A stretch of 37,756 nucleotides of DNA from contig WHTH01000041.1 in assembly GCA_009377865.1 (NCBI GenBank), positions 1 through 37,756 on the forward strand, read 5' to 3'. A program made the position numbers and the translations under genes. Source of the DNA: Pseudonocardiaceae bacterium. Its GTDB lineage: Bacteria > Actinomycetota > Actinomycetes > Mycobacteriales > Pseudonocardiaceae. The notes below the pieces were generated by a model. The model was given only the letters and a program-made list of their open reading frames with translations. It searched no databases and was not told the origin of the DNA. Shown here piece by piece: positions 23,964-31,619 of this stretch. The first letter of the stretch is position 1, and each line of letters opens with the position of its first letter.

Positions 23964-24230
23964 GGGCGGCAGCGTGGCGCAAACGTCCGGGTCGCAGCTG
24001 GAACGGCGCGCGGTTTCGGACACGAGTTGTGGACACGGCTGGCGCGGCGTGTCGCGGGCCTGCAACACAGCGCCCGGTAACGGCCGATTTCGAGACGAGG
24101 GGCGCACCGGAGTATCAGGTCCGGCCCGGGCCGGTGGTCTGGTTACGTACGAGCCGGCCGCGGCGATGATCTGGGTGGGACCGCACGACCCCCGGCGGCC
24201 CCACCCGCAGTCTCAGGAGGACTGTTGTCC

Positions 24231-24472
24231 ATGTCGACCGTTGAGCGCACGATCGCCAGCCTGTACGCCGCCCGGGCTCGCCTCGACGAGACCCTCGAAG
24301 CGTTGATCAGCCATCTGGCCCGGGTAAGCCCCTTGTGGGGCGACGACTTGCGACTGGTTGAGGCGACGCCGCTGCCCTGCGGTGCCTCGCGCGTAACCCG
24401 GCCGCCGGCATCTGGCATAACTGGAACACTGACGCTCCCGACAAGCGCAGCCTCATCGCCTACGGCCACTGA
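24231..24472 (+). pseudogene. Frameshifted small plasmid gene
   Basis: CAGGAGGA precedes ATG 24231, which encodes MSTVERTIASLYAARARLDE... to WGDDLRLVEA. The frame then loses protein character, while a shifted frame (from about 24366) reads ALRCLARNPAAGIWHNWNTD... to LIAYGH and stops at 24470-24472. Together they look like one gene of about 80 codons broken by an indel near 24355-24370. Family unknown. Confidence 0.55.
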
Positions 24473-24521
24473 CCACCAGCTACACGGAATCGATCATCTA
24501 GTGTCCGCCCGCCGCCCGCGG

Positions 24522-24977
24522 CTACCTGCGGCGCAGCGCGTCGGGCTGGGCGAGCTCGTGGGTGATGCTGACGGGCGGCTCGCCGGAGGCGATCTCGGCG
24601 AGGCTGACCGTCTCGAGCACGCCGCGCACCGCCCGGCGGGTGGCGATCCACACCTCGCGCAGCGCCGCCGTCGGCCCGGGGTAGTCGAGGTCCTCGGGGG
24701 AGGTGCCGTGCACGTCGGCCAGCGGCCCCTCCACGGCGCGGATGACGTCGGCCACCGAGATCTCGGCGGCGGCCCGGGCCAGGCGGTAGCCTCCCTCGCG
24801 GCCGCGGCGGCTCTGCACCAGGCGCGCGACGCGCAGCTCGTTGAGGATGTTAAGCAGGAACCGCAGCGGTATGCCCTGGCGTTCGGCCACCGCCTCCGCT
24901 GTGTGTAGTGCGGTGGGGGCGGCGGCGAGCTCGACCATGGCCCGCACCGCGTAGTCGGCCTTCGCGGTGACCCTCAT
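24522..24977 (-). CDS. Rrf2-family transcriptional regulator without Fe-S cysteines
   Basis: 151 residues from ATG 24977: MRVTAKADYAVRAMVELAAA, the winged HTH AEAVAERQGIPLRFLLNILN, then RRGREGGYRLARAAAEISVA, all typical of Rrf2. The protein has no cysteine at all, so it cannot bind the cluster seen in IscR, NsrR or RsrR and is closer to CymR-like sensors. It is encoded 42 bases downstream of the TSUP gene on the same strand and probably regulates it through the dyad at 25923-25965. Confidence 0.9.
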   Translation of the reverse strand: MRVTAKADYAVRAMVELAAAPTALHTAEAVAERQGIPLRFLLNILNELRVARLVQSRRGREGGYRLARAAAEISVADVIRAVEGPLADVHGTSPEDLDYPGPTAALREVWIATRRAVRGVLETVSLAEIASGEPPVSITHELAQPDALRRR

Positions 24978-25019
24978 GCCGCCGAGTCTGCCGCAGCCTC
25001 GGGGCCGCCCGGGGACCCC

Positions 25020-25913
25020 TCACCCGCTTGTCGCGTCCACTGGTTCCGGCTGCCGGCGCGCCTGGCGGGCGCCCTGCACGGCGGCCGTCACCATCGCCGC
25101 CCACACGACGGCCAGGCTGAGGTACAGCGGCGGGCCGACCAGGTCGTCGAGGTCCACCGCGCGCAAGAAGGTGCGGGCGTTGGTGAGCACGATGATCCCG
25201 CCGACCAGGGTGCCCAGCACGCGGGCGTCGAGCAGCCGCACCACGTAGGCGGCCAGCGGGGCGACCAGCACGCCGCCGACCAGCAGCGCCCCGACGACGC
25301 GGAACGGGATCTCGGAGCTGCTCAGGCCGAGTAGGAACCCGGCGCTCGCGACGACGGTGACGAGGAACTCGCTGGCGCCCATCGTGCCGACCACCTTGCG
25401 CGGCTCCATGCGCCGCGAGGCGAGCAGCGTGGTCGACCCCACCGGGCCCCAGCCCCCGCCGCCGACCGCGTCCAGGAACCCGGCGACGGCGCCGAGCGGG
25501 GCGAGTACCCAGCGCGGCACCCGGCCGGTCCGCACCGCCTGGCCGGACCGGTCGAAGGCGAACCGGGTGAGGATGTAGCCCCCCAGCCCGAACAGGACGA
25601 CCGCGACGACCGGTTCTGCGGCGTCGGCCGGGATCGAGGTCAGGAAGGTGGCCCCGGCGAACGCGGCGAGCGCACCCGGCACCGCCAGCCAACCGATCTT
25701 GGACCAGTCGATGTTGCCGAACCGCCAGTGCGAGACACCGGAGGCCAGCGTGGTGCCCACCTCGGCCAGGTGCACGCTGGCCGAGGCGATCGCCGGGGCG
25801 AATCCCGCGGTCAGCAGCACCGTGGTCGAGGTGACCCCGAAGGCCATCCCCAGCGCCCCGTCGACCAGCTGCCCGGCCACCCCGGCGAGCGCCACCAGGA
25901 CCAAGCTTGTCAT
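25020..25913 (-). CDS. TSUP/TauE-SafE family permease (second)
   Basis: 297 residues with about eight hydrophobic helices. The N-terminal repeat has AGVAGQLVDGALGMAFGVTS and the second repeat AVAGFLDAVGGGGWGPVGST, the paired glycine-rich motifs of the family. Substrates in the family are sulfite, thiosulfate and organosulfonates. Its partner is an Rrf2 regulator, a link often seen with sulfur assimilation. It is only distantly similar to the TSUP protein in the first transposon, so it is not a recent duplicate. Confidence 0.9.
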   Translation of the reverse strand: MTSLVLVALAGVAGQLVDGALGMAFGVTSTTVLLTAGFAPAIASASVHLAEVGTTLASGVSHWRFGNIDWSKIGWLAVPGALAAFAGATFLTSIPADAAEPVVAVVLFGLGGYILTRFAFDRSGQAVRTGRVPRWVLAPLGAVAGFLDAVGGGGWGPVGSTTLLASRRMEPRKVVGTMGASEFLVTVVASAGFLLGLSSSEIPFRVVGALLVGGVLVAPLAAYVVRLLDARVLGTLVGGIIVLTNARTFLRAVDLDDLVGPPLYLSLAVVWAAMVTAAVQGARQARRQPEPVDATSG

Positions 25914-25922
25914 CGCCGCATC

Positions 25923-25965
25923 CTTAGTACATTAAAACTATGTTGTTTAGTGTTGATGTACTAAG
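25923..25965. promoter_or_regulatory. Candidate Rrf2 operator and promoter of the TSUP gene
   Basis: A perfect 10-bp inverted repeat, CTTAGTACAT (25923-25932) and ATGTACTAAG (25956-25965), frames an AT-rich core that contains a second dyad, ACTA-TGTTGTT-TAGT. It lies 10 bases before the TSUP start, in otherwise very GC-rich DNA, as expected of a repressor-controlled promoter. Confidence 0.65.
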
Positions 25966-26128
25966 CAGCGCTGTCAACCGCTGACGTCCTCCGGGGAGAA
26001 CACCCGGATTCCACCAGGACCAGCCAGTTGCCCCCGGAGTTGTCCCGCATGACCGCCTCGATGCCGTACGGCCGGTCCGACGGCTCGACCCCGACCCCGA
26101 CGGGGCGATACAACATGATCATCGATCT
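25961..26128 (-). pseudogene. Glyoxalase/VOC-family C-terminal remnant
   Basis: The minus frame MIMLYRPVGVGVEPSDRPYG then IEAVMRDNSGGNWLVLVE resembles the C-terminal strand and metal-ligand region of PhnB/VOC proteins (RPYG...AVMRDNSGNW). Nothing upstream matches the N-terminal half. It looks like a leftover fragment. Confidence 0.45.
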
Positions 26129-26206
26129 CGACATAGATTCGGAGGGGATGAACTGCCCGCCAGGCCGGGTTGGCGGCGGCCCCCACAGCCTTCGGCGGGC
26201 AGCCGA

Positions 26207-26245
26207 GGCGGCCTCCGTCTGTGACCTGTCCGGGCGGAGGCCGCC
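26207..26245. terminator. GC-rich hairpin
   Basis: GGCGGCCTCCG at 26207-26217 pairs perfectly with CGGAGGCCGCC at 26235-26245 across a 17-base loop. It lies about 80 bases after the minus-strand gene ending at 26324 and may end its transcript. No T-tract follows. Confidence 0.35.
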
Positions 26246-26323
26246 GCTGCACCGTGCGGGTCGCCAACTCGGTGCCGTGATAACCCGCTGTATCACGGCT
26301 TCCCGGGCTCGTCGGCGGTACTG

Positions 26324-27475
26324 TCACCATCCGCCGGCTAGGCCATGATCCTCAGCGGCGTGGCGGAGGAACTCCATGGTGCGGGCCCGCTGCCCGGGGC
26401 TTTGAGTGTTGCTGAGGTCGTGCAGGCAGGTGGCCATGCGGGGCGACCGGCAAGTGTGAACCCAGGTGCCGGCGAAGTTGGCGCAGTGCTCGGGTAGGAC
26501 GTCGCGAAACCGGTCCCGGACGCGTTGGCTGAGGTCGTTGCCGCGGTGCAGGTCGTTAAAGTGCAGCTCGTTGCGGACCGGGAGCAGCTCGTCATCGGTC
26601 ACCTCACCGACCAACTGCCGCTCGGTGGCGATGGCGAAGAAGCCGATCTGGCGGGCCATCTTGAACAGCGTGCGGTGCGCGCGGCGGCAGACCAGGACCG
26701 GGACGATGGGCTGGTCTCGGTGGGTTTCCTGGAGGGAAGCCGCCTTGTCGAGCAGCTGGTAGAGCTCCTGGGACTGCGGATAGACCCAGGAGCGGATGTT
26801 CTTGACCTCGACCAGGATCGTCACCGGTGGGCCGGGGAGGCCCTGGGTGCTGAACGGGATCATGTAGCCGCCGCTGTCGGCCGGGCCACGCAGGGTGGTT
26901 CCCAGGATCGCCTTAACCTCACCGGCGCCGGGTTGTGCCGGTTGCATCGCACCGGAGGCGATGATCGCGGACCGGGTGGCGGCTTCGCCAGCTGGGCCGA
27001 GCAGACCTCGTGGGTGGCGGGCTGTGGCGTTGGCCCAGCCGCTGTAGCGCGCGTAGAGCAGTCGCTTGCGGGCGGCGGCCTTGTCCAGTGCGGTGGCTCG
27101 GCGGCGGCGGTCGGCCAGTTCGATGGTGTCGATGTCTCTGCCGCCGCGGGAGGGTGCGCGGCGGTAGACGAGCTCGCCGCTGCGTACCAGCTCGCGGAGG
27201 GCGGTGGTGATGTGGTGGGGGTCAATGTTGACGCCGGAGTCGGTGTAGCCGGCCTCAGCGATGCGGGCCTCTAGCTCGCTGTGGACCACCGCGAGCTCGG
27301 TGACCATCACCTCGCGGACACGCGTGATGGCGCGCTCGACGTAGTCCGATTCGGCCACGGGCGAGCAGTATGCCTGGAAGGGCGGCACGGCGAACTTCGC
27401 TTTGGGCGCATCTGCGACGCCATATGTAGGAGTCGTGTGGTCAGACGAACGTGAACCCACGGCCCTGGCGCGCAT
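26324..27475 (-). CDS. Hypothetical protein, possible PD-(D/E)XK nuclease fold
   Basis: 383 residues from ATG 27475; GTG 27358 (VAESDYVERA) is a plausible shorter start. An N-terminal helical region (about 40-105) looks like a winged helix: NIDPHHITTALRELVRSGEL then VYRRAPSRGGRDIDTIELAD. The central part contains ILVEVKNIRSWVYPQSQELY, a strand with E-x-K, then PIVPVLVCRRAHRTLFKMAR and IGFFAIATE. That strand order is what a PD-(D/E)XK restriction-like core shows, but I cannot fix the first acidic residue. It lies among plasmid genes without a partner methylase. A role in DNA processing or defence is a guess. Confidence 0.65.
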   Translation of the reverse strand: MRARAVGSRSSDHTTPTYGVADAPKAKFAVPPFQAYCSPVAESDYVERAITRVREVMVTELAVVHSELEARIAEAGYTDSGVNIDPHHITTALRELVRSGELVYRRAPSRGGRDIDTIELADRRRRATALDKAAARKRLLYARYSGWANATARHPRGLLGPAGEAATRSAIIASGAMQPAQPGAGEVKAILGTTLRGPADSGGYMIPFSTQGLPGPPVTILVEVKNIRSWVYPQSQELYQLLDKAASLQETHRDQPIVPVLVCRRAHRTLFKMARQIGFFAIATERQLVGEVTDDELLPVRNELHFNDLHRGNDLSQRVRDRFRDVLPEHCANFAGTWVHTCRSPRMATCLHDLSNTQSPGQRARTMEFLRHAAEDHGLAGGW

Positions 27476-27490
27476 CGCAGTCGGTTGTGC

Positions 27491-27703
27491 CTATGGCGGT
27501 TCGACGTCGTCGGGGTCGACGTCGGTGACGACCTGCCGGTCGCCGAGCAGCCCGCGGATCACGAACGCGACTTGGGGGCGGCAGCCGACGTCGTCCGGGC
27601 TGACGACGACGCCGAGGCTGCCCGCCGGCACCGACTCGTGCATCACGCCGCCGCTGATGTCGCGGACGGCGCGGACCTGCATGCCCGTGTCCAACTTCGT
27701 CAT
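27491..27703 (-). CDS. Small plasmid protein (70 aa, SH3-like strand pattern)
   Basis: Begins MTKLDTGMQVRAVRDISGGV and continues VPAGSLGVVVSPDD...QVAFVIRGLL to an acidic tail. The alternating strands and the GxLGVVV turn resemble small SH3/KOW-like beta barrels. A degraded copy is at 21251-21425, so the gene belongs to a recurring accessory family. Function unknown. Confidence 0.65.
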   Translation of the reverse strand: MTKLDTGMQVRAVRDISGGVMHESVPAGSLGVVVSPDDVGCRPQVAFVIRGLLGDRQVVTDVDPDDVEPP

Positions 27704-27810
27704 GTGGGGCAGCGTCGCGCGCCGGTCCGGCGGGAGCGGACCAGCAAACCAGCAATAGCGGTTGCCAGTGCCCGGATGGTGCGGCGCCGCGAGCTGGCCG
27801 ACATCGACAT
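27700..27810 (-). CDS. Possible 36-codon ORF upstream of the 70-aa gene
   Basis: MSMSASSRRRTIRALATAIA...; basic with one hydrophobic helix. Its only support is that its stop overlaps the next start (ATGA). No clear ribosome binding site is visible. Confidence 0.25.
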   Translation of the reverse strand: MSMSASSRRRTIRALATAIAGLLVRSRRTGARRCPT

Positions 27811-27851
27811 CGACAACGCCGACGACGCCGGCGGGAGGTCGCCGCGGGCGG

Positions 27852-28145
27852 CTATGTGCGGCGTTGGTGGGCCTCGCGGCGCGCGTGGGTCAGCGCCCAT
27901 GAGGTGAGGGTGTGCGAGTCGGGCAGCCGGCCGTGGTCGCGCAGCTGTGCCGCCTGGTGGCGTTGCTCGATGAACAGTGCCGGCGCGTCCTGGTCGAGGT
28001 GGCGGGTAGCCCATTGCACGACCTGTTCCCACAGCGGTTCGGTGGGTGGCAGGTGCGGTGCCAGTGCCGCGATGGCCTGTAGCCGGTCGAGGTTGGGTGG
28101 GTGACCGCGGTCGAGGTCACCTTCGGTCAGAGGTAGTTCAGCCAC
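27852..28145 (-). CDS. Hypothetical plasmid protein
   Basis: 97 residues from GTG 28145 (VAELPLTEGDLDRGHPPNLD); an in-frame ATG at 28244 would add 33 residues of poorer quality. The helical body reads LQAIAALAPHLPPTEPLWEQ, then LFIEQRHQAAQLRDHGRL. I do not recognise the family. It is on the same strand as the zinc-finger gene upstream. Confidence 0.55.
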   Translation of the reverse strand: MAELPLTEGDLDRGHPPNLDRLQAIAALAPHLPPTEPLWEQVVQWATRHLDQDAPALFIEQRHQAAQLRDHGRLPDSHTLTSWALTHARREAHQRRT

Positions 28146-28289
28146 ACGCGGGCCAGGCCCCCCTCCACGGCGGAGCAAGATATCGACGTAACCAAAGGTT
28201 ACGGCCCTGGCGCACCTCAGACGGTGCGCGCTCGGTGGCCGCATGGCGGCCGGTGAACGACCCGGCGAGCGCGTGTTTCCGGCGGCGGA

Positions 28290-28652
28290 TTATTCCGTGG
28301 CGGCGCCGGCGACGGCACGCAATACGGCGCCGGTGGTGTCGTCGAGGGGCAGCCACTCGACGGCGCGGCCGCTGGCCGCACACCAGGCCAGCACCGCCGG
28401 GCGGCAGGTGTCACAGACCGGCACGACGGCCGCGTAGTAGGGCGCGTCTTCGCGGGCGACGACGCCGGTGGCCGGCGCCGCACAGCGCAGGTGCCCGTAG
28501 CGGGTCTCGCAGTCGGGTCGGTAGGGAGCGCGGTCGCGGCGGGCCCGTGAGCGGCAGGTGGCGTCGCAGTAGCGGCGCCGGCGGCCCCGGCCGGTACTGG
28601 CCGGTAGCCGTTGCCCGCACGCCTGGCACCAGTCCGCGGTGGCGTGTGCCAT
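28290..28652 (-). CDS. Zinc-finger-like plasmid protein
   Basis: 120 residues from ATG 28652. Paired cysteines CQACGQ ... RYCDATCRSRARR near the N-terminus form a likely zinc-binding knuckle with a basic tail. A second set, LRCAAPATG ... VCDTCRPAVLAWC, lies in the middle. It starts 14 bases after the stop of the HTH-type gene, so both are probably in one operon. DNA or RNA binding is plausible; the role is unknown. Confidence 0.65.
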   Translation of the reverse strand: MAHATADWCQACGQRLPASTGRGRRRRYCDATCRSRARRDRAPYRPDCETRYGHLRCAAPATGVVAREDAPYYAAVVPVCDTCRPAVLAWCAASGRAVEWLPLDDTTGAVLRAVAGAATE

Positions 28653-28666
28653 CAGCACCCCCCTGA

Positions 28667-29377
28667 TTACGTGCGCGACTCGAGCGCGGCACGGATTCCG
28701 TCGAGCCACGCCGTCAGGTCGGCCGGCGGGTTGACCATCCCGTCGAGCACGCGCTGCGCAGCCTGCTGCGGGGTGTAGCCCATGGCCTCGAGGTGGCGCG
28801 CGTCGCGCAACACCAGGGCCACAGCCAGCTGCTCGCCGGTCGACCAGGCGCCCGAGGGGTGCCCGTCGTGGTGTGCCCGGGCGATGCGGGCGCGGTGTGC
28901 GATGTCGGCCGCGAACGGGTCGCCGGACCGTGCCTGGTCGGTCTGGTCGGCGTCGCGCAGCACCGCTTGCTTGCGGGCCGCGTACTGCTCGCGCTGCCCG
29001 GGGGTGGCGCCGCGCTCGGTGAGATGCCGCGCCTGCCGTAGCACGCTGGCAGCCTCGCTGGCCGGGGTGTGTGACGGCAGGCCGGCGCTGACCATCGTCT
29101 CGGCGAGCCCGGCATCGGCGGCCAGCGCGCGGGTGCTGACCGGCGCGTGCTGGGCACACCACTGGTCCAGGCGGGCCGCGGTGGCGTCGGGGTCGGCGGC
29201 ACCCTCGGACAGGTCGAGCGGCTCGTCGATGGCGGTGTCCCACGCGGTGACGGTCGGCCCGAACCGTTCGTGCGCGGACTGGCGGGTCACGTCGAGGGCC
29301 TCGCCGATGGCCGCCCAGCTCGCGCCGCACTGCCGCTCGTAGACCACGGCGGCGTCGAGGACCTCGCGGGCGGTGTC
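28667..29377 (-). pseudogene. HTH-type plasmid gene, 5' end replaced by the miniature element
   Basis: The native part begins at DTAREVLDAAVVYERQCGAS, then WAAIGEALDVTRQSAHERF, an HTH of the type common in actinomycete accessory proteins. It continues for about 236 codons to ALESRT. Upstream of 29378 the frame runs through the miniature element and antisense to the hydrolase, so the true N-terminus is missing. The frame stays open into the element, but no sensible start is seen. Confidence 0.7.
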
Positions 29378-29553
29378 GGCCTGGTGCTCCCGAGCGTGTC
29401 CCAGAGCGCAAAGTACGAGGTCATTGCTGGTGAGGCGACGGCTGTCGCAGTCGTCGTTCCAGTAACCATGCTCGCGATCGCCAGAGCGGTAACGCGCTGA
29501 ACTGCGGAAATACGCCACCTTGCGTCTCAGGTCAGTTTCGGGAGCACCAGGCC
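29378..29553. mobile_element. TIME-like miniature element, copy 2 (right end of the composite unit)
   Basis: Matches copy 1 (13588-13763) over 176 bp with a single visible difference (G/A near 29433). Its outer right end abuts GGCCC and the hydrolase 3' fragment. Its left flank is the cut HTH-type gene. It supplies the right terminus of the 24-kb unit. Confidence 0.88.
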
Positions 29554-30382
29554 GGCCCTGGGTGCCCCCGCCATCGAATGGGTTCGCGTGCAGCGCGCGC
29601 TCGCTGACGATGCCGTGGTCTGCCTCTATGACCGGGCCGGGCTCGGGTGGAGCGACCCGGCGCCGTGGCCGCGCACCGCGTCGCGTATGGCCGACGAGCT
29701 GCACGAGCTGCTGTTGGCCGCCGACGTACGGCCGCCGTATGTGTTGGTGGGCCACTCGATGGGCGGCTACGTCGCCCGGCTATTTGCGGCCCGGCAACCC
29801 GACTCACTGGCGGGGATGGTGCTGGTCGACTCCAGTCACGAAGACCAGTTCCAACGCCTCGCCCCCTTCGAGCAGCGCACCCTCGGTGCCGACCGGAGCA
29901 AGCTTCGCGCGCTGCAGCGCCAGCTCAGGCCATTGGGCATCGTGCGCGCCAGTGTTGACCTCGGAATCAACACCGAACCACACCGGGACGCTCTCCGCGA
30001 ATGTCCTGCTGATCTCGTCGATGTGGGCGTCGCCCTAGCTTTGACCTCCAGCCACCGCCGCGCCGTCGTCCAAGAACTACTCGGATTCGAAGCTGGCGCC
30101 GCCGAGGTCCGAGCCGAAACCCGACACCTCGATACACTTCCGCTGACCGTGGTCACCGGAGGCAGCACCGGTCGCGAACAGTTCGGTGACGGCTGGAACG
30201 TCGCGTGGCAAGGCTTGCAGAACGAGCTCACCAGGTTGTCCGAGCGCGGTACCCAGCTCGTCGCCGACCACACCGGCCACCACGTGCAGCACGACGACCC
30301 GGCCCTGGTTGCTGGGACCATCCGCGAACTAGTTGAACACGTTCGACGGCGTTCGAGTCAAGCACGAGCCCCGCACTCCTGA
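29554..30382 (+). pseudogene. Alpha/beta hydrolase, 3' fragment
   Basis: Continues the fragment at 5279-5486: LGAPAIEWVRVQRALADD, YDRAGLGWSDPAP, the nucleophile elbow GHSMGG (in VLVGHSMGGYVARLF) and a late DHTGHHVQHDDP with the catalytic His. The 5 bases 29554-29558 (GGCCC) repeat 5482-5486. GTG 29588 gives a 264-codon ORF that keeps the catalytic residues but lacks the first core strands, so function is doubtful. The intact gene would encode a 343-residue enzyme. Confidence 0.9.
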
Positions 30383-30394
30383 CGCGCGAAGTAG

Positions 30395-30450
30395 GGGCGG
30401 GCTTTCGCGGGCGGGCGACGACGCACCAGCAGCGCCTCGAAGGCCCGCCC
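30395..30450. terminator. Hairpin after the hydrolase gene
   Basis: GGGCGGGCTTTCG (30395-30407) pairs with CGAAGGCCCGCCC (30438-30450) except for one G-T position. It lies between the convergent hydrolase and VapC-like genes and may act on both strands. Confidence 0.45.
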
Positions 30451-30480
30451 GCAATCGGCCTGGCCAGCAGGGAGTTTGTG

Positions 30481-30861
30481 TCAGAGCAGGTCGACCTCGA
30501 GGCCGGGGTCGATGCGGCGCAGCCGGCCGGGGTCGGCGGTCAGCGCGGGCCAGCCCCGGGTGTGGGCGATGTGGACGACGTGACCGGCTAAAGCGTCGAA
30601 CACGCCGGCGGTAGTGAGCAGCTGGTCGACGTGGGCGGCGGCGGTGGCGTCGAGCTCGCCGAGCACGACCGAGGGGTGGCCGAGCAGCTCGGCGAGTACC
30701 GGGTTGGCGGCGGGGCGGACGGCTAGCACCTCGGCGCGCGCGAGCGCTGGCAGGTACAGCGGCAGCGACAACGCGCGCATCGTGCCGAGCCACGCTTCCG
30801 CGGCGACGCTGCCCCGGACCAGCGCGGCCAGGAAGGAAATGTCGATGACTTTCCCGATCAC
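30481..30861 (-). CDS. VapC-like PIN-domain toxin
   Basis: 126 residues from GTG 30861: VIGKVIDISFLAALVRGS with the first catalytic Asp, AEVLA with a conserved Glu, and VFDALAGHVVHIAHTRGWPA then LTADP with the later acidic residues of the PIN RNase fold. The start overlaps the antitoxin stop (GTGA). VapC toxins cleave tRNA or rRNA. It lies outside the composite unit, between the hydrolase and the whiB7 region. Confidence 0.85.
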   Translation of the reverse strand: MIGKVIDISFLAALVRGSVAAEAWLGTMRALSLPLYLPALARAEVLAVRPAANPVLAELLGHPSVVLGELDATAAAHVDQLLTTAGVFDALAGHVVHIAHTRGWPALTADPGRLRRIDPGLEVDLL

Positions 30862-31061
30862 GACGCGACGATGTGGCGACGGCGGATCTCCTCGTCGCCG
30901 GGCCACTCGGCGCCGCAGCTGGCGTAGGTGTGGCGGAAGTGCTCGAGCGAGGGGGCGCCGTAGCGCGCGGCCAGTCGCGCCTCGATGGCCCGGCCCCGTT
31001 CGTCGTCGGTGGCGTCAGGACCGGGCAGCGGCGGCAGATCCTCGTCGACCTGGTTGGTCAT
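30858..31061 (-). CDS. VapB-like antitoxin partner
   Basis: 67 residues: MTNQVDEDLPPLPGPDATDD, then RAIEARLAARYGAPSLEHFR and GDEEIRRRHIVAS. It is acidic and has no clear RHH or AbrB motif. It is called an antitoxin because it directly precedes and overlaps the PIN gene and has the usual size. Confidence 0.65.
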   Translation of the reverse strand: MTNQVDEDLPPLPGPDATDDERGRAIEARLAARYGAPSLEHFRHTYASCGAEWPGDEEIRRRHIVAS

Positions 31062-31619
31062 GGCACCAACGGTAGCCGAGGCCGCCCACAGCACGAAGCC
31101 CCGGGGGGACGCAACGCGGCCCGGGGAGCTCGCCGAGGTGCGCTTCCACATCGACGGCCAACTGATCGTGCCCGGCTCCGCTGCGGCAGTCGACCTTGGC
31201 TGCCCCCCTTTGCGCTCGCTCGTGAAGAGGTGGGCCAGTCGACTCGTTCGGTGCTGAGCGACTACGGTCACCACGCACGCTTCCGGTCAGTAGGTCGCTT
31301 GGGCCTGTTCTGGGTGTCGAGTGAGGGGCCGCTGTGCCCACCGAAAATCACCCCCAGAATGGGCGTGCGCGTGCCTGTGTCGGGGTGGTGCTGGTCTGCG
31401 CCGCTGGGCCTGCTGACCTGCGGGTACGTGCGTGACGCTGGGCCTGGCTAGGTGGTGGCGGGTATCAACAGGATCCTCGGCAAGGCCTGAGAACCGGGAT
31501 GCGAATCGCCTTACACAGGTGCACCCCGTCGGTCAAGCCGCTGCAACCGAGCTGTGGATCATCCTGGCAGCTGTGGACAGTCGGTTGAACCGCCTCGCCC
31601 GGCCGGGCACGCTGCACCT
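31062..31619. other. Intergenic stretch with gene debris
   Basis: No convincing gene in about 560 bp. Near 31330 the sequence TGTGCCCACCGAAAATCACC closely matches the start of the Nudix remnant at 4908, so it may be the 5' scrap of a related gene. Promoters for the VapB-like gene (leftward) and the E1-like gene (rightward) should lie here; none is assigned. Confidence 0.5.

Larger units (their letters stand above)
5487..29553. mobile_element. 24-kb composite Tn3/TIME transposition unit
   Basis: The left end is the Tn3-family IRL (GGCCCAGTTCTCCCGAAG...). The right end is the outer end of a miniature element (inverted: GGCCTGGTGCTCCCGAAA...); the two agree at 28 of 38 positions. The unit is flanked by the same five bases, GGCCC, at 5482-5486 and 29554-29558, the duplication length expected for the Tn3 family. 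Removing it rejoins the alpha/beta hydrolase gene in frame. It contains a full Tn3 transposon, plasmid partition genes, two TIME-like elements and a second Tn3-type element. That it moved as one unit is an inference from these junctions. Confidence 0.8.

Noticed and set aside
13764-29377. Simple plasmid integration by recombination between two TIME copies
   Set aside because: The direct orientation would allow it, but the flanks of the two copies do not pair as a former single insertion would (CAGTA/GACCA and GTGTC/GGCCC). The GGCCC duplication instead pairs 5482 with 29554.
28667-29755. 362-codon minus ORF running through the miniature element into the hydrolase
   Set aside because: Only the part below 29378 looks like native protein. 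The rest is the miniature element and antisense hydrolase, so it is treated as a truncated gene.
29588-30382. Intact hydrolase starting at GTG 29588
   Set aside because: It would lack the first core strands, which are found at 5279-5486; a truncated gene is the better reading.
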